This document shows, one piece after another, positions 30,078-38,581 of a DNA stretch of 64,000 nt. Each line of letters begins with the position of its first letter. Position 1 is the first letter of the stretch. The position numbers were made by a program, and so were the translations under genes. The stretch covers positions 26,465 to 90,464 of the forward strand of contig NZ_KN050689.1 in the NCBI RefSeq assembly GCF_000745425.1, written 5' to 3'. The notes beneath the pieces are model-generated. The model was not told where the DNA came from. It was given only the letters and a program-made list of their open reading frames with translations, and did not search any database. The DNA is from Beijerinckia mobilis (GTDB taxonomy: Bacteria; Pseudomonadota; Alphaproteobacteria; Rhizobiales; Beijerinckiaceae).

Positions 30078-30405
30078 CGGTACTTTCACCCCCGCGCAAC
30101 GGCCGCACCATCGACAATTGCGGCTGAAGGGGTTGCAGCGCACTGTGGCGCGTGCCCTGGGGTGTGCCCGTACTAATGGTCATAAATCCGTTGCACCGGC
30201 GAATTTCTGTCTTTCATTTGGGGGACAAAAGGTTATTTGCTGAAGGTGTCGCCAAGGATTACAGATAGCGCCTGTCGGTGCCCGTTCCGCTATGCCGCAA
30301 GCCGGCGGATGAAACCGATCGTTTGTCCTATCTTGCCGACTCTGTTCGGGATAGGTTCAGCCTCCATCGTGCTAAATGATTTCAAACCGCTTCCGGCATC
30401 CGCCT

Positions 30406-30504
30406 GGAGCATTTTCTGTTGCCTTTGATTCGCCTCGCGATTTCACAGAATTGAAAATGCTCCAATTTTGATTGGAGCGTTTCGGGATTTATCCGAAACG
30501 CTCT
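30406..30504. repeat. Dispersed palindromic repeat, two-unit copy
   Basis: GGAGCATTTT at 30406-30415 is the complement of 30454-30463, and a second palindrome, GAGCGTTTCGG...CCGAAACGCTC, follows at 30475-30503 with one bulge. This is the best two-unit copy after 58409-58484. Confidence 0.75.
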
Positions 30505-30576
30505 CGCGGCTGCCGGAGATCGCCTTCTGGAAAGCCCATCCACCTCGGCTGGATGCGCAAGCAGGGATGAAAGCCC

Positions 30577-31797
30577 GTGTCGCCCTTCGCTCATGTTGAA
30601 CTCTTGCCCCGTGACCCCGTTCTCGGCATTACCGAGGCTTTCGTGGCCGATACCACGCCGACCAAAGTCAATCTGGGCGTAGGCGTCTATCTGGGTGAAG
30701 ACGGCCGTGTTCCGCTTCTCGATTGCGTGCGCCAAGCCGAAGAAGAGCTTCTGCGCCGCAAAGCCCCACATGGCTATAGTCCGATCGACGGCATTGCCGC
30801 CTATAATAGTGCTGTGGGGAGCCTGATTTTCGGCAGCGAGCGGCCCAATCTCGACGAGCGCATGCTGACCGTGCAAGCTCTCGGCGGCACCGGTGCGCTG
30901 AGGCTCGGGGCAGATCTTCTGCGAATCACCAATCCTTCGGCCCGTGTCTTCATCAGCGATCCAAGCTGGGAAAACCACCGCGCCCTGTTTTCCGCCGCCG
31001 GTTTCACCGTCGAGGCCTATCCCTATTACAAGGCCGATGGAACGGTCGATTTTGCCGGTCTGATGCAGACCCTCGGCACCCTTCCCGCCGGTGAAATCGT
31101 GGTGTTGCATGCCTGCTGCCACAATCCCACAGGTGTCGATCTTGACCCGGGGCAATGGGGCGAGATCCAGGAATTGATGGCCAAGCGCGGCCTCATTCCC
31201 TTCCTTGATGCTGCCTATATCGGTTTTGCCGACGGGCTCGACGCCGACCGCCGGGCGATCGATCTTTTCGCCCGCAGCGGCATGCCGTTCCTGGTGTCCT
31301 TCTCCTTCTCCAAATCCCTTTCGCTTTACGGGGAACGCGTCGGCGCACTCGCCGTCGTAACCGGCAGCGCCGCCGAACGCGCCCCGGTGCTGAGCCAGGT
31401 GAAGCGCATCGCCCGCACCACCTATTCCAGCCCGGCGACCCATGGCGGCGCGATCGTCGCCACCATTCTGGGCGAACCCGGCCTGACAGCCCTGTGGCAC
31501 GATGAACTGGCTTTGATGCGCGACCGCATCAAGACCATGCGTGAAGGACTCGCCACGCGCCTCAACACCCAATTGCCCGGCCGCGACTTCAACTTCATCG
31601 TGTATCAGCGCGGTATGTTCTCCTATTCCGGCCTCTCGAAAACTGCGGTCGAGGCTCTGCGGCAGCAGTTTTCGATCTATGCGCTCGACAGCGGCCGTAT
31701 CTGCGTCGCGGCGCTCAACAAGGCCAATCTCGATTACGTGGCAGAAGCAATCGCCAAAGTGCTGCGCGAGAGCGACAGTCAAAGCCTTGTCGCCTAA
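30577..31797 (+). CDS. tyrB: Aromatic amino acid aminotransferase (class I, TyrB/AspC type)
   Basis: PLP-dependent aminotransferase of 406 residues, fold type I, subgroup of TyrB and AspC. The Schiff-base lysine is Lys246 in SFSFSKSLSLYGERVG. Other anchors are VNLGVGVYLGEDGRVPLL, GYSPIDG, HACCHNPTGVD, FLDAAYIGFADG (PLP Asp and Tyr) and the C-terminal YALDSGRICVAALN. It transaminates aromatic amino acids or aspartate with 2-oxoglutarate; the exact preference cannot be read. The start is GTG at 30577 with AGGGA 9 bases upstream. A hairpin, AGGCTGG / CCAGCCT, follows the stop at about 31804-31841. Confidence 0.92.
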   Translation: MSPFAHVELLPRDPVLGITEAFVADTTPTKVNLGVGVYLGEDGRVPLLDCVRQAEEELLRRKAPHGYSPIDGIAAYNSAVGSLIFGSERPNLDERMLTVQALGGTGALRLGADLLRITNPSARVFISDPSWENHRALFSAAGFTVEAYPYYKADGTVDFAGLMQTLGTLPAGEIVVLHACCHNPTGVDLDPGQWGEIQELMAKRGLIPFLDAAYIGFADGLDADRRAIDLFARSGMPFLVSFSFSKSLSLYGERVGALAVVTGSAAERAPVLSQVKRIARTTYSSPATHGGAIVATILGEPGLTALWHDELALMRDRIKTMREGLATRLNTQLPGRDFNFIVYQRGMFSYSGLSKTAVEALRQQFSIYALDSGRICVAALNKANLDYVAEAIAKVLRESDSQSLVA

Positions 31798-31803
31798 AAA
31801 TTA

Positions 31804-31841
31804 GGCTGGCGCGCCCTCTCACGGCGGCCAGCCTCTTCATT
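31804..31841 (+). terminator. Probable terminator of tyrB
   Basis: AGGCTGG and CCAGCCT arms, with additional GC pairs inside, begin 6 bases after the stop and are followed by CTTCATTTCC, a weak T-rich tract. Confidence 0.55.
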
Positions 31842-31888
31842 TCCAGCAGATTTCCCGACCTCGGATGTTCTTGGACTATCTTCCAAGC

Positions 31889-31919
31889 GGAGCGTTTCTG
31901 GATATATCCAAAACGCTCT
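31889..31919. repeat. Dispersed palindromic repeat, single unit
   Basis: AGCGTTTCTGGATATATCC followed by AAAACGCT is a near-perfect palindrome and a clear family member. Confidence 0.75.
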
Positions 31920-32109
31920 AGCGCAACCGCTGGCATAAAAAACGCATGTGCTAAACCAGGCAAGTATCCTGGCTTGGCACATGCGCTGAGGTCGGGTCCT
32001 CATCGGACGCCAAAAATTTGAAGATGCCCCGCAAGAAAACCAAGCAAATCGCTCAGCTTCTCTTAACCGGAGAGATTGACGATAAGTTCTGGGAGTTTGC
32101 TGCCGGGAA

Positions 32110-32820
32110 TCAGGCCGCGATGGAAGAAGAGGAACGGCCGACGCCAAGGCTTTGCATGAAAGTGGTGATCGCCTGAGTACGGCGGTCACAGCCGAGTTTC
32201 TCGAGAATAGCCGAAACATGGCTTTTGACGGTGCCTTCCGTCAGGCCCAATTCCCAGGCAATCTGCTTATTGAGTAAGCCGCGGGTCATCAGTTCAAGAA
32301 TTTCAAACTGACGATTCGAAAGGCGCCCAAGGCCTGCGGCGTTCGGTGCGACATTAAGGGATTTGGTGATGGAGCGGCGTCCCGCCAGAAGATCACCAGC
32401 CATATCGATGAAAGCCTGCGGCTCGGCATCGGGATGGATGACGCCGGAAACGCCGCGCGTTTCGAGCAGTTTCGTGCCGGTTGAATCCGGCGAGGCAACG
32501 ATGGCAATGGCGATGCCACGGTTATGAAGATGCGGGCGCTGCGCGGCGTCGGCTTCTTTTTCCAGACTGGTCCAGCTGTTGATGTCGCAGATGACGATGT
32601 CACCCGCCTCTGACTGATCGAGAATTTCGCTATCGGCATGCGCCATGCCGAGAATGGTGTGGCCAGCGAGCGGCATGGCCTTGCCTAGAATGGTTTCGAT
32701 GGCAAGCCGCATAAGCGGCACAGAATGAACGATAAAAATTTTTCCTTTGACGAAAGGCTTGGCCCCAATCGGGAGAACCGGTTTCTCGACTGACTGCAAT
32801 GTCACGGAAGCAGGATTCAT
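32110..32820 (-). CDS. LuxR-type regulator with a degenerate receiver domain
   Basis: A 236-residue transcription factor of the NarL/FixJ layout. The C-terminal LuxR HTH is intact (LSNRQFEILELMTRGLLNKQIAWELGLTEGTVKSHVSAILEKLGCDRRTQAI). The receiver-like N-terminal domain keeps Asp79 in GDIVICDINSW, but the acidic pocket after the first strand is replaced by His32-Ser33 (IFIVHSVPLMR), and the usual conserved lysine site reads GVIHPDAEP. It is therefore probably not regulated by ordinary phosphorylation. A strong GGAGG lies 7 bases before the ATG. It is divergent from the ScfR gene and shares a 127-base promoter region with it. Confidence 0.88.
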   Translation of the reverse strand: MNPASVTLQSVEKPVLPIGAKPFVKGKIFIVHSVPLMRLAIETILGKAMPLAGHTILGMAHADSEILDQSEAGDIVICDINSWTSLEKEADAAQRPHLHNRGIAIAIVASPDSTGTKLLETRGVSGVIHPDAEPQAFIDMAGDLLAGRRSITKSLNVAPNAAGLGRLSNRQFEILELMTRGLLNKQIAWELGLTEGTVKSHVSAILEKLGCDRRTQAITTFMQSLGVGRSSSSIAA

Positions 32821-32901
32821 ATTAAAACCTCCATCGAACGACTAGGTCGTTATGCAGGCTTTACAAAAAAGCACGGACAGAATCCCGAAAAAAAGGGCCG
32901 T

Positions 32902-32920
32902 TTTGCAAATTGCTTGCAAA
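32902..32920. promoter_or_regulatory. Candidate ScfR operator (TTTGCAAA-like pair)
   Basis: TTTGCAAATTGCTTGCAAA holds two TTGCAAA-like half sites. ScfR relatives such as PccR and RamB are reported to bind TTTGCAAA-type pairs. The location in the ScfR / LuxR divergent promoter supports autoregulation. This is inference from motif and place. Confidence 0.6.
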
Positions 32921-32924
32921 TGAG

Positions 32925-32948
32925 TTTCGCAATGTTACATTTGCGAAA
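32925..32948. promoter_or_regulatory. Inverted repeat overlapping the ScfR start codon
   Basis: TTTCGCAA (32925-32932) and TTGCGAAA (32941-32948) are perfect complements with an 8-base spacer. The right arm ends on the A of the ATG (32948-32950). Binding here would block both promoter clearance and the start codon region. No Shine-Dalgarno sequence is visible, so a leaderless transcript is possible. Confidence 0.6.
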
Positions 32949-34378
32949 TGCGACAAAAATTTTTTGCGGGTACCCAGATTCGCCGCTTACGGGAAGCGCA
33001 TGCCCTGACGCAGGGTGCCTTCGCCGAACGGCTCGGCATCTCGACCAGCTATCTCAACCAGATCGAGAATAATCAGCGACCGCTCTCGGCCTCGGTACTT
33101 CTGAGCCTCGCCCAAAGCTTTTCCGTCGATCTCACCGAATTCGCCCAGGAAGATACCGACAGGCTGCTCGGCGATCTCAAGGAGGCGCTGGCCGATCCTT
33201 TGTTTGCGGGGCTGACGCCGAGCGGCCAGGATCTCAAGCTGATCGCAGGCAATGCATCTTGGTTCGCGCATGCGTTTTTGCAATTGCATATGGCGTTTCG
33301 TCGCACCAACGAACGTATGCAGAACCTCGATGAGGATATTGTGCACAGACCCTCGAACGCCGCCAATGAGGCCGGCGTTCTCCTCCCCTATGAGGAGGTC
33401 AGGGACTTTTTCCATTATCGCGGCAATTACATTGACGTCCTCGACACGGCGGCCGAGCAGATCGCCGAGGAAGAGCTCGGCATCGGCGAAGGCTCGAAGG
33501 TCAATGAGCTCGCCGCTTATCTCCTGCGCCGCCATGCCGTGCGCGTCGAATGCGAAAAGGTCGATCCGGCCTCCCGCTTCATGCGCCGCTACGATCGCGT
33601 CGGGCGCGTCCTCTCTCTGCGCGACGGTCTCGACCAGCCGAGCAAGGCCTTCCTGATCGCGCATCAGATCGCCCATCTCGAACAGGGTGACACATTCGAG
33701 GCGATCATCGCCGAGGCGGGTTTTCGCGCGAGCGGCGCAGCCGGGGTTACGCGTATCGCACTCGCCAATTATTACGCCGGCGCCCTGATCATGCCTTATG
33801 AGCGTTTCCTCTCCGCCGCGCGGGCAACCCGCTATGATGCCGAAAGACTCTCCTTGATGTTCGGCACCAGTTTCGAACAGGTCGGCCACCGGCTGTCCTC
33901 GCTTCAAAGACCGAATGCGCGCGGCGTTCCCTTTTTCTTCGTGCGCATCGACCGCGCCGGCAACATTCTCAAGCGCCATTCCTCGACACGGTTTCAATTC
34001 GCTCGGTTTGGGGGCACCTGTCCCTTGTGGAATGTCCACGAGGCTTTCGAAGTGCCGAACCGCACTCTCGTCCAGATCGCCGAAATGCCGGATGGCGTCC
34101 GCTATCTCTGCATCGCCCGCTCCGTCACCAAATCAGTCGGCTGTCACCTCGCCCAGCCCCGGCATTACGCGCTCGGCATCGGCTGCGAGATCAGCTATGC
34201 CCATGATGTCGTCTATTCGGATACAGTCGATCTGAAGAACGGCCCCGTCGCCAAGATCGGCGTGAGCTGCCGTATCTGCGAGCGGACCGATTGTCCGCAG
34301 CGCGCGGCTCCGCCCATCGATCGTGGCCTGCTCGTCGATCCCGATCGTCGCGACTTCATCCCGTTCCGCTTTACATGA
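32948..34378 (+). CDS. ScfR-type short-chain acyl-CoA regulator (XRE HTH + ImmA/IrrE-like + DUF2083)
   Basis: A 476-residue regulator. The XRE HTH at residues about 9-62 (QIRRLREAHALTQGAFAERLGISTSYLNQIENNQRPLS) is the classic ScfR start. A central ImmA/IrrE-like region includes FLIAHQIAHLEQ, an HxxxH without the glutamate of an active zinc protease. The C-terminal domain (DUF2083) has the family Cys cluster GVSCRICERTDCPQRAAPP. ScfR proteins such as PccR, MccR and RamB sense propionyl-, malonyl- or related acyl-CoA intermediates and control short-chain carbon use. Its target genes are not adjacent here: cobU overlaps its stop as ATGA. Effector is unknown. Confidence 0.92.
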   Translation: MRQKFFAGTQIRRLREAHALTQGAFAERLGISTSYLNQIENNQRPLSASVLLSLAQSFSVDLTEFAQEDTDRLLGDLKEALADPLFAGLTPSGQDLKLIAGNASWFAHAFLQLHMAFRRTNERMQNLDEDIVHRPSNAANEAGVLLPYEEVRDFFHYRGNYIDVLDTAAEQIAEEELGIGEGSKVNELAAYLLRRHAVRVECEKVDPASRFMRRYDRVGRVLSLRDGLDQPSKAFLIAHQIAHLEQGDTFEAIIAEAGFRASGAAGVTRIALANYYAGALIMPYERFLSAARATRYDAERLSLMFGTSFEQVGHRLSSLQRPNARGVPFFFVRIDRAGNILKRHSSTRFQFARFGGTCPLWNVHEAFEVPNRTLVQIAEMPDGVRYLCIARSVTKSVGCHLAQPRHYALGIGCEISYAHDVVYSDTVDLKNGPVAKIGVSCRICERTDCPQRAAPPIDRGLLVDPDRRDFIPFRFT

Positions 34379-34938
34379 ACGGCATGGCACATACACATCT
34401 CACGGTGCGCTCGCTCTTCGTGCTCGGTGGGGCGCGCTCCGGCAAGAGTTCCTATGCGCAGAAGATCGCGGAATCATCCGGCCTGCGGCCGGTGATGATT
34501 GCGACTGCAGAAGCCCATGACAATGAAATGGCCGAGCGCATCGAGCGCCACAAACGCGAGCGCGGACCCGCCTGGGGACTCGTCGAGACACCATTGGCCC
34601 TAACGGATACGTTGAGGCGCCATGCGACACCAACGACGATTCTTTTGGTCGATTGCGCCACGCTCTGGCTCAGCAATCTGTTTTTGCACGACTACGATAG
34701 CGGCGAGAGGACACGCGAACTCACCGCACTCATTCCCACGCTTACCGGACCGGTGATTTTCGTCTCCAACGAGGTGGGGCAGGGCATCGTGCCCGAAAAC
34801 GCGCTGGCGAGACGGTTCCGCGATGCGCAGGGCCGGCTCAACCAAGCATTGGCGCAAAGCTGCGACGGCGTTGTTTTCATCGGCGCCGGCCTGCCGCTAC
34901 AACTCAAGCCCGCACCCGAACCCGCCTGGCGTTTCTGA
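34375..34938 (+). CDS. cobU: Adenosylcobinamide kinase / guanylyltransferase
   Basis: Bifunctional enzyme of the cobalamin nucleotide-loop pathway, 187 residues. P-loop GGARSGKSSYAQ near residue 20, then IERHKRERG with the guanylylated histidine context, and LVDCATLWLSNLF and FVSNEVGQGIVPENALARRFRD as family blocks. The start ATG (34375-34377) overlaps the ScfR stop as ATGA, so translation is probably coupled to the regulator. The other B12 genes of this window, cobB and cbiD, lie 7-10 kb away. Confidence 0.95.
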   Translation: MNGMAHTHLTVRSLFVLGGARSGKSSYAQKIAESSGLRPVMIATAEAHDNEMAERIERHKRERGPAWGLVETPLALTDTLRRHATPTTILLVDCATLWLSNLFLHDYDSGERTRELTALIPTLTGPVIFVSNEVGQGIVPENALARRFRDAQGRLNQALAQSCDGVVFIGAGLPLQLKPAPEPAWRF

Positions 34939-34979
34939 CACGGTTTCATGCCGGAACGCCGCTAACGGATGGCGGCAGA

Positions 34980-35261
34980 TCAATCGTCCTCCGGCTCGAT
35001 CTTCATTATCACGCCCGTATGCGGATCGATGGAAATGTCATAGGTGACGTCGCCTTTTCTGGCATCGACCGTCCAATGACCATCGTCCGCCTCGATTTCG
35101 CCGATATCGGTATAATCGAGAGACTTGAGTTTGGCGATGATCGTATCCGGCGGAATCCAGTCCGCGCCGGGCGTATCGGCTCGAACGCCCTGGCCGGCAG
35201 CGATGGCAAGGAAAACCGCCAGAACAAAAGCAGGCACGAAAGCCGAGCCCATCACTCTCAT
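34980..35261 (-). CDS. PepSY-domain exported small protein
   Basis: A 93-residue protein with a signal peptide (MRVMGSAFVPAFVLAVFLAIAAG) and a PepSY-like domain (IIAKLKSLDYTDIGEIEADDGHWTVDARKGDVTYDISIDPHTG), as in the YpeB-like family. The ATG at 35261 has GGGAGAG 5 bases upstream; an upstream ATG at 35285 is less likely. Role is unknown; PepSY proteins are often periplasmic inhibitors or sensors. It faces cobU in convergent orientation. Confidence 0.75.
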   Translation of the reverse strand: MRVMGSAFVPAFVLAVFLAIAAGQGVRADTPGADWIPPDTIIAKLKSLDYTDIGEIEADDGHWTVDARKGDVTYDISIDPHTGVIMKIEPEDD

Positions 35262-35602
35262 CACGCTCTCCCATTCTGGTTTCAAAAATTGTAAACGCCG
35301 CCCCGGACACGAGGTTCACCTTGATTTCGCTTCCATAATGCTAAGGTGCAGACCAGAATCTGTCCCGCTTCCATAGTGTTGGGCTTGAGCGCCAATATAA
35401 AGGCGCTCTTCCGGATACGTCCACGCATCGCGCGATCGAATGAAAGGGCCAGCGCGGACTTGCGAAAGTCGAACCGCTGCAACGGAGGGCGCTGGTGACC
35501 CGCCCGAGGGACGGCAAGGGCCTTCGCCATTGCAAATCTCCACCGTCCGGCATAAAACGCGCATAAGAAAATGTAGATTAGCATGAATTACAGGATTTTC
35601 AT
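35262..35602. other. Divergent intergenic region upstream of cysD
   Basis: About 340 bases. It must hold the cysD promoter, but I cannot mark boxes with confidence. A fragment like the repeat family (CTCTTCCGGATACGTCC) lies near 35405. No gene is seen. Confidence 0.4.
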
Positions 35603-36511
35603 GTGAAAAAGCCCCTGCCTCCTCACCTGCGTCAACTGGAAGCCGAATCGATCTTCATCATGCGGGAAGTGGTGGCGGAGTTCGAACGGCCGGTGATGCT
35701 CTATTCCATCGGCAAGGATTCCAGCGTGATGCTGCATATCGCGCAGAAAGCCTTCTTTCCGTCGAAACCACCCTTTCCGCTGCTGCATGTCGATACGACC
35801 TGGAAATTTCGCGAAATGATCACCTTTCGCGACGAGGCGGCGCAACGTGTCGGCATGGAACTCCTGGTCCACATCAATCAGGATGGTGTACGGCGCGGCA
35901 TCTCGCCTTTTGCTTCAGGCTCTTCCGTCCATACACAGGTGATGAAGACGGAGGGCTTGCGCCAGGCGCTCGATCACTGGAAATTCGACGCAGCTTTCGG
36001 CGGCGCGCGGCGCGACGAGGAAAAAAGCCGCGCCAAGGAGCGGGTCTTTTCACACAGATCCGCCTCACATGCCTGGGATCCGCGCAATCAGCGCCCGGAG
36101 CTCTGGCACCTTTACAATACACGCATCAGACCGGGCGAATCCATGCGTGTCTTTCCGCTGTCGAACTGGACCGAACTCGACGTCTGGGACTATATCGAGG
36201 CGGAAGAAATCCCCGTCGTACCGCTCTATTTCGCCAAGGAGAGGCCGGTCGTCGACCGCCAGGGCGCCCTGATCATGGTCGACGACGACCGTATGCCGCT
36301 TGCTCCCGGTGAAACACCGCGAATGGAAAAGGTGCGTTTCCGCACGCTCGGCTGCTATCCGCTGACCGGCGCGGTCCGCTCCGAAGCCGGAAACCTCTCC
36401 GAGATTATCGCCGAAATGCGCGCGTCGCATACATCCGAACGCGAGGGCCGGTTGATCGACCACGACGAATCCGGCTCCATGGAAAAGAAGAAGCGCGAGG
36501 GATATTTCTGA
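35603..36511 (+). CDS. cysD: Sulfate adenylyltransferase subunit 2
   Basis: ATP sulfurylase small subunit, 302 residues; with CysN it makes adenosine 5'-phosphosulfate from ATP and sulfate. It is a PP-loop protein: [15 protein letters not shown] near residues 33-47, [11 protein letters not shown], then [19 protein letters not shown] and the C-terminal [14 protein letters not shown] and [10 protein letters not shown] that mark CysD. The frame starts at a GTG at 35603, overlapping an out-of-frame ATG at 35601. Its TGA overlaps the cysNC ATG as TGATG, so the pair is coupled. Confidence 0.96.
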   Translation: MKKPLPPHLRQLEAESIFIMREVVAEFERPVMLYSIGKDSSVMLHIAQKAFFPSKPPFPLLHVDTTWKFREMITFRDEAAQRVGMELLVHINQDGVRRGISPFASGSSVHTQVMKTEGLRQALDHWKFDAAFGGARRDEEKSRAKERVFSHRSASHAWDPRNQRPELWHLYNTRIRPGESMRVFPLSNWTELDVWDYIEAEEIPVVPLYFAKERPVVDRQGALIMVDDDRMPLAPGETPRMEKVRFRTLGCYPLTGAVRSEAGNLSEIIAEMRASHTSEREGRLIDHDESGSMEKKKREGYF

Positions 36512-38451
36512 TGGCCGAGGCCGTGACCCAGCTCGTCTCCACGACGCAGACGAAGATACAGACGCAGGATACGCCGGAACGGCTCTCCCGTCCCACCTTG
36601 CGCTTTCTGACCTGCGGCTCGGTCGATGACGGCAAATCGACCCTGATCGGCCGCCTGCTTTATGATCAGAGCCTGATCTTCGACGATCAGCTCGCCGCGC
36701 TCGAACGCGATTCAAAAAAACACGGTACGGATGGCGCCAATATCGATTTCGCCTTGCTCGTCGATGGGCTCGAGGCGGAGCGCGAACAGGGCATCACCAT
36801 TGATGTCGCCTACCGCTATTTCACCACGCCACGGCGCTCCTTCATCGTTGCCGATACTCCCGGACACGAACAATATACACGCAATATGGTGACCGGCGCA
36901 TCCAATGCGGATCTCGCGATCCTGCTCATCGATGCGCGCAAAGGGCTTCTCACGCAGACATGCCGTCATGCGACGATCGTGTCGCTCATGGGTATCCGCA
37001 AGATCGTGCTCGCGGTCAACAAGATCGATCTCGTCGATTTCGACGAGGCGCGTTTCAATGAGATCGTCGCCGCCTTCATGGCCTTCGCCGCGCCACTCGG
37101 CTTTGCCCACATACAGCCGATTCCTCTTTCGGCGCGGCATGGCGACAATATGTCTGTGCCAAGCACCCGCATGCCGTGGTATCAAGGCCCGAGCCTCATC
37201 ACCTATCTTGAAGAGGTGGATGTCGAGCTTGACAGAAGCACCGAGCCCTTCCGCATGCCGGTGCAATGGGTCAACCGCCCGCATCTCGATTTTCGCGGCT
37301 TTTCCGGCACGCTGGCGAGCGGCAGCATCAAGGTCGGCGATGGGGTGACTGTCGCCGCCTCGGGACGCGCCTCGACAATCGCCCGCATCGTCACCGCCGA
37401 TGGCGATCAGGAGAGCGCCGAAGCCGGACAATCCGTCACACTCACTCTTGCCGATGAAGTCGATATCGCGCGTGGAGACATTCTCTGCACGCCGAAGGAC
37501 CGCCCGGAAGTGTCCGATCAATTCGCTGCGAAACTCATCTGGATGAGCGATGACAAGCTTTTGCCCGGCCGCTCCTATCTTTTGAAATCAGCCAGCCGCA
37601 GCGTCCCCGTCACGGTGACGGAACTGAAATACAGGCTCGACGTCAATACATTCAGCGAGCTTGCCGCCAAAACCCTCGGCCTCAATGAAGTGGGCTATTG
37701 TCATCTCGCGACGACGACACCACTCGCCTTCGACCCCTATGCGTCAAACCATACGACGGGCGCCTTCATTCTCATCGACCGCGCCAGCAATGCGACGGTG
37801 GCCGCCGGTCTCATCGCCCACGGGCTGCGCCGCGCGACGCATATTCACCGCCAGGGGCTCGCTGTCGGCAAGGCCGACCGCGCCCGCATTAAACATCAAA
37901 AGCCGGCGGTTCTCTGGTTTACCGGCCTCTCGGGCTCCGGCAAATCGACCATCGCCAATCTCGTGGAATCCCGCCTCTACGCGCATAATGTGCATACGAT
38001 CCTGCTCGATGGCGACAATATCCGGCATGGCCTCAACAAGGATCTCGGCTTTGCCGAGGTCGACCGGGTGGAAAACATCCGCCGCATCGGCGAAGTCGCG
38101 AAACTGATGACGGAAGCCGGGCTCATCGTCCTGTGCTCCTTCATCTCACCCTTCCGCGCCGATCGCGATCTTGCCCGCTCGCTGGTCGATGACGGCGAAT
38201 TCATCGAAATATTCGTCGATACGCCGATTGAGGATTGTATCGCACGCGACCCCAAGGGCCTCTACAAAAAGGCCATCGCCGGCGAGATCAAGAATTTCAC
38301 CGGCATCGACCAGCCCTACGAGTCACCGCTCACGCCGGAACTGGTGCTCGGTAAAGAAAGCGCGCAGCAAGCCGCCGCCAAGGTCATCGCCAAACTGATC
38401 GAGGGCGGCTTTATCGACGAGATCGACAATCCCGACGACTGGTCGATTTGA
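36511..38451 (+). CDS. cysNC: Bifunctional sulfate adenylyltransferase subunit 1 / APS kinase
   Basis: Fusion of CysN GTPase and CysC kinase, 646 residues, as in rhizobial NodQ. GTPase motifs are GSVDDGKST near 36-44, [12 protein letters not shown] and NKIDLVDF. The APS kinase begins about residue 460 with P-loop GLSGSGKST at about 471-479, then [16 protein letters not shown] and [12 protein letters not shown]. It makes APS and then PAPS for sulfate reduction or sulfation. A classic terminator follows at 38508-38547. Confidence 0.96.
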   Translation: MAEAVTQLVSTTQTKIQTQDTPERLSRPTLRFLTCGSVDDGKSTLIGRLLYDQSLIFDDQLAALERDSKKHGTDGANIDFALLVDGLEAEREQGITIDVAYRYFTTPRRSFIVADTPGHEQYTRNMVTGASNADLAILLIDARKGLLTQTCRHATIVSLMGIRKIVLAVNKIDLVDFDEARFNEIVAAFMAFAAPLGFAHIQPIPLSARHGDNMSVPSTRMPWYQGPSLITYLEEVDVELDRSTEPFRMPVQWVNRPHLDFRGFSGTLASGSIKVGDGVTVAASGRASTIARIVTADGDQESAEAGQSVTLTLADEVDIARGDILCTPKDRPEVSDQFAAKLIWMSDDKLLPGRSYLLKSASRSVPVTVTELKYRLDVNTFSELAAKTLGLNEVGYCHLATTTPLAFDPYASNHTTGAFILIDRASNATVAAGLIAHGLRRATHIHRQGLAVGKADRARIKHQKPAVLWFTGLSGSGKSTIANLVESRLYAHNVHTILLDGDNIRHGLNKDLGFAEVDRVENIRRIGEVAKLMTEAGLIVLCSFISPFRADRDLARSLVDDGEFIEIFVDTPIEDCIARDPKGLYKKAIAGEIKNFTGIDQPYESPLTPELVLGKESAQQAAAKVIAKLIEGGFIDEIDNPDDWSI

Positions 38452-38507
38452 TAATTCAATTAATCAGAACAATCATAAAACTTGTAGAATATATTTCCGT
38501 CATCTAG

Positions 38508-38547
38508 ACCATCGAATGCTCACATCGCGTTCGATGGTTTTATTTTT
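38508..38547 (+). terminator. Rho-independent terminator of cysD-cysNC
   Basis: Stem ACCATCGAATGC (38508-38519) with GCGTTCGATGGT (38527-38538), loop TCACATC, one G-T wobble, followed by TTTATTTTT at 38539-38547. It lies 57 bases after the cysNC stop. It is the clearest intrinsic terminator in the window. Confidence 0.9.
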
Positions 38548-38581
38548 AACCCGCAAAGCGCGGTATTTATCTGCAATACCA

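Larger units (their letters stand above)
29991..30576. other. Intergenic region with terminator and repeat
   Basis: About 590 bases without a gene, holding the hairpin at 30045-30077 and a repeat-family copy at 30406-30504. Confidence 0.5.
31798..32109. other. Intergenic region between convergent genes
   Basis: About 310 bases between the aminotransferase and the LuxR-type gene. Contents are the hairpin at 31804-31841 and the palindromic repeat at 31889-31919. No gene is seen. Confidence 0.5.

Noticed and set aside
38516..38581. Upstream start of the OLD-like gene at ATG 38516
   Set aside because: The ATG lies inside the stem of the cysNC terminator, and the encoded lead has no resemblance to OLD proteins.
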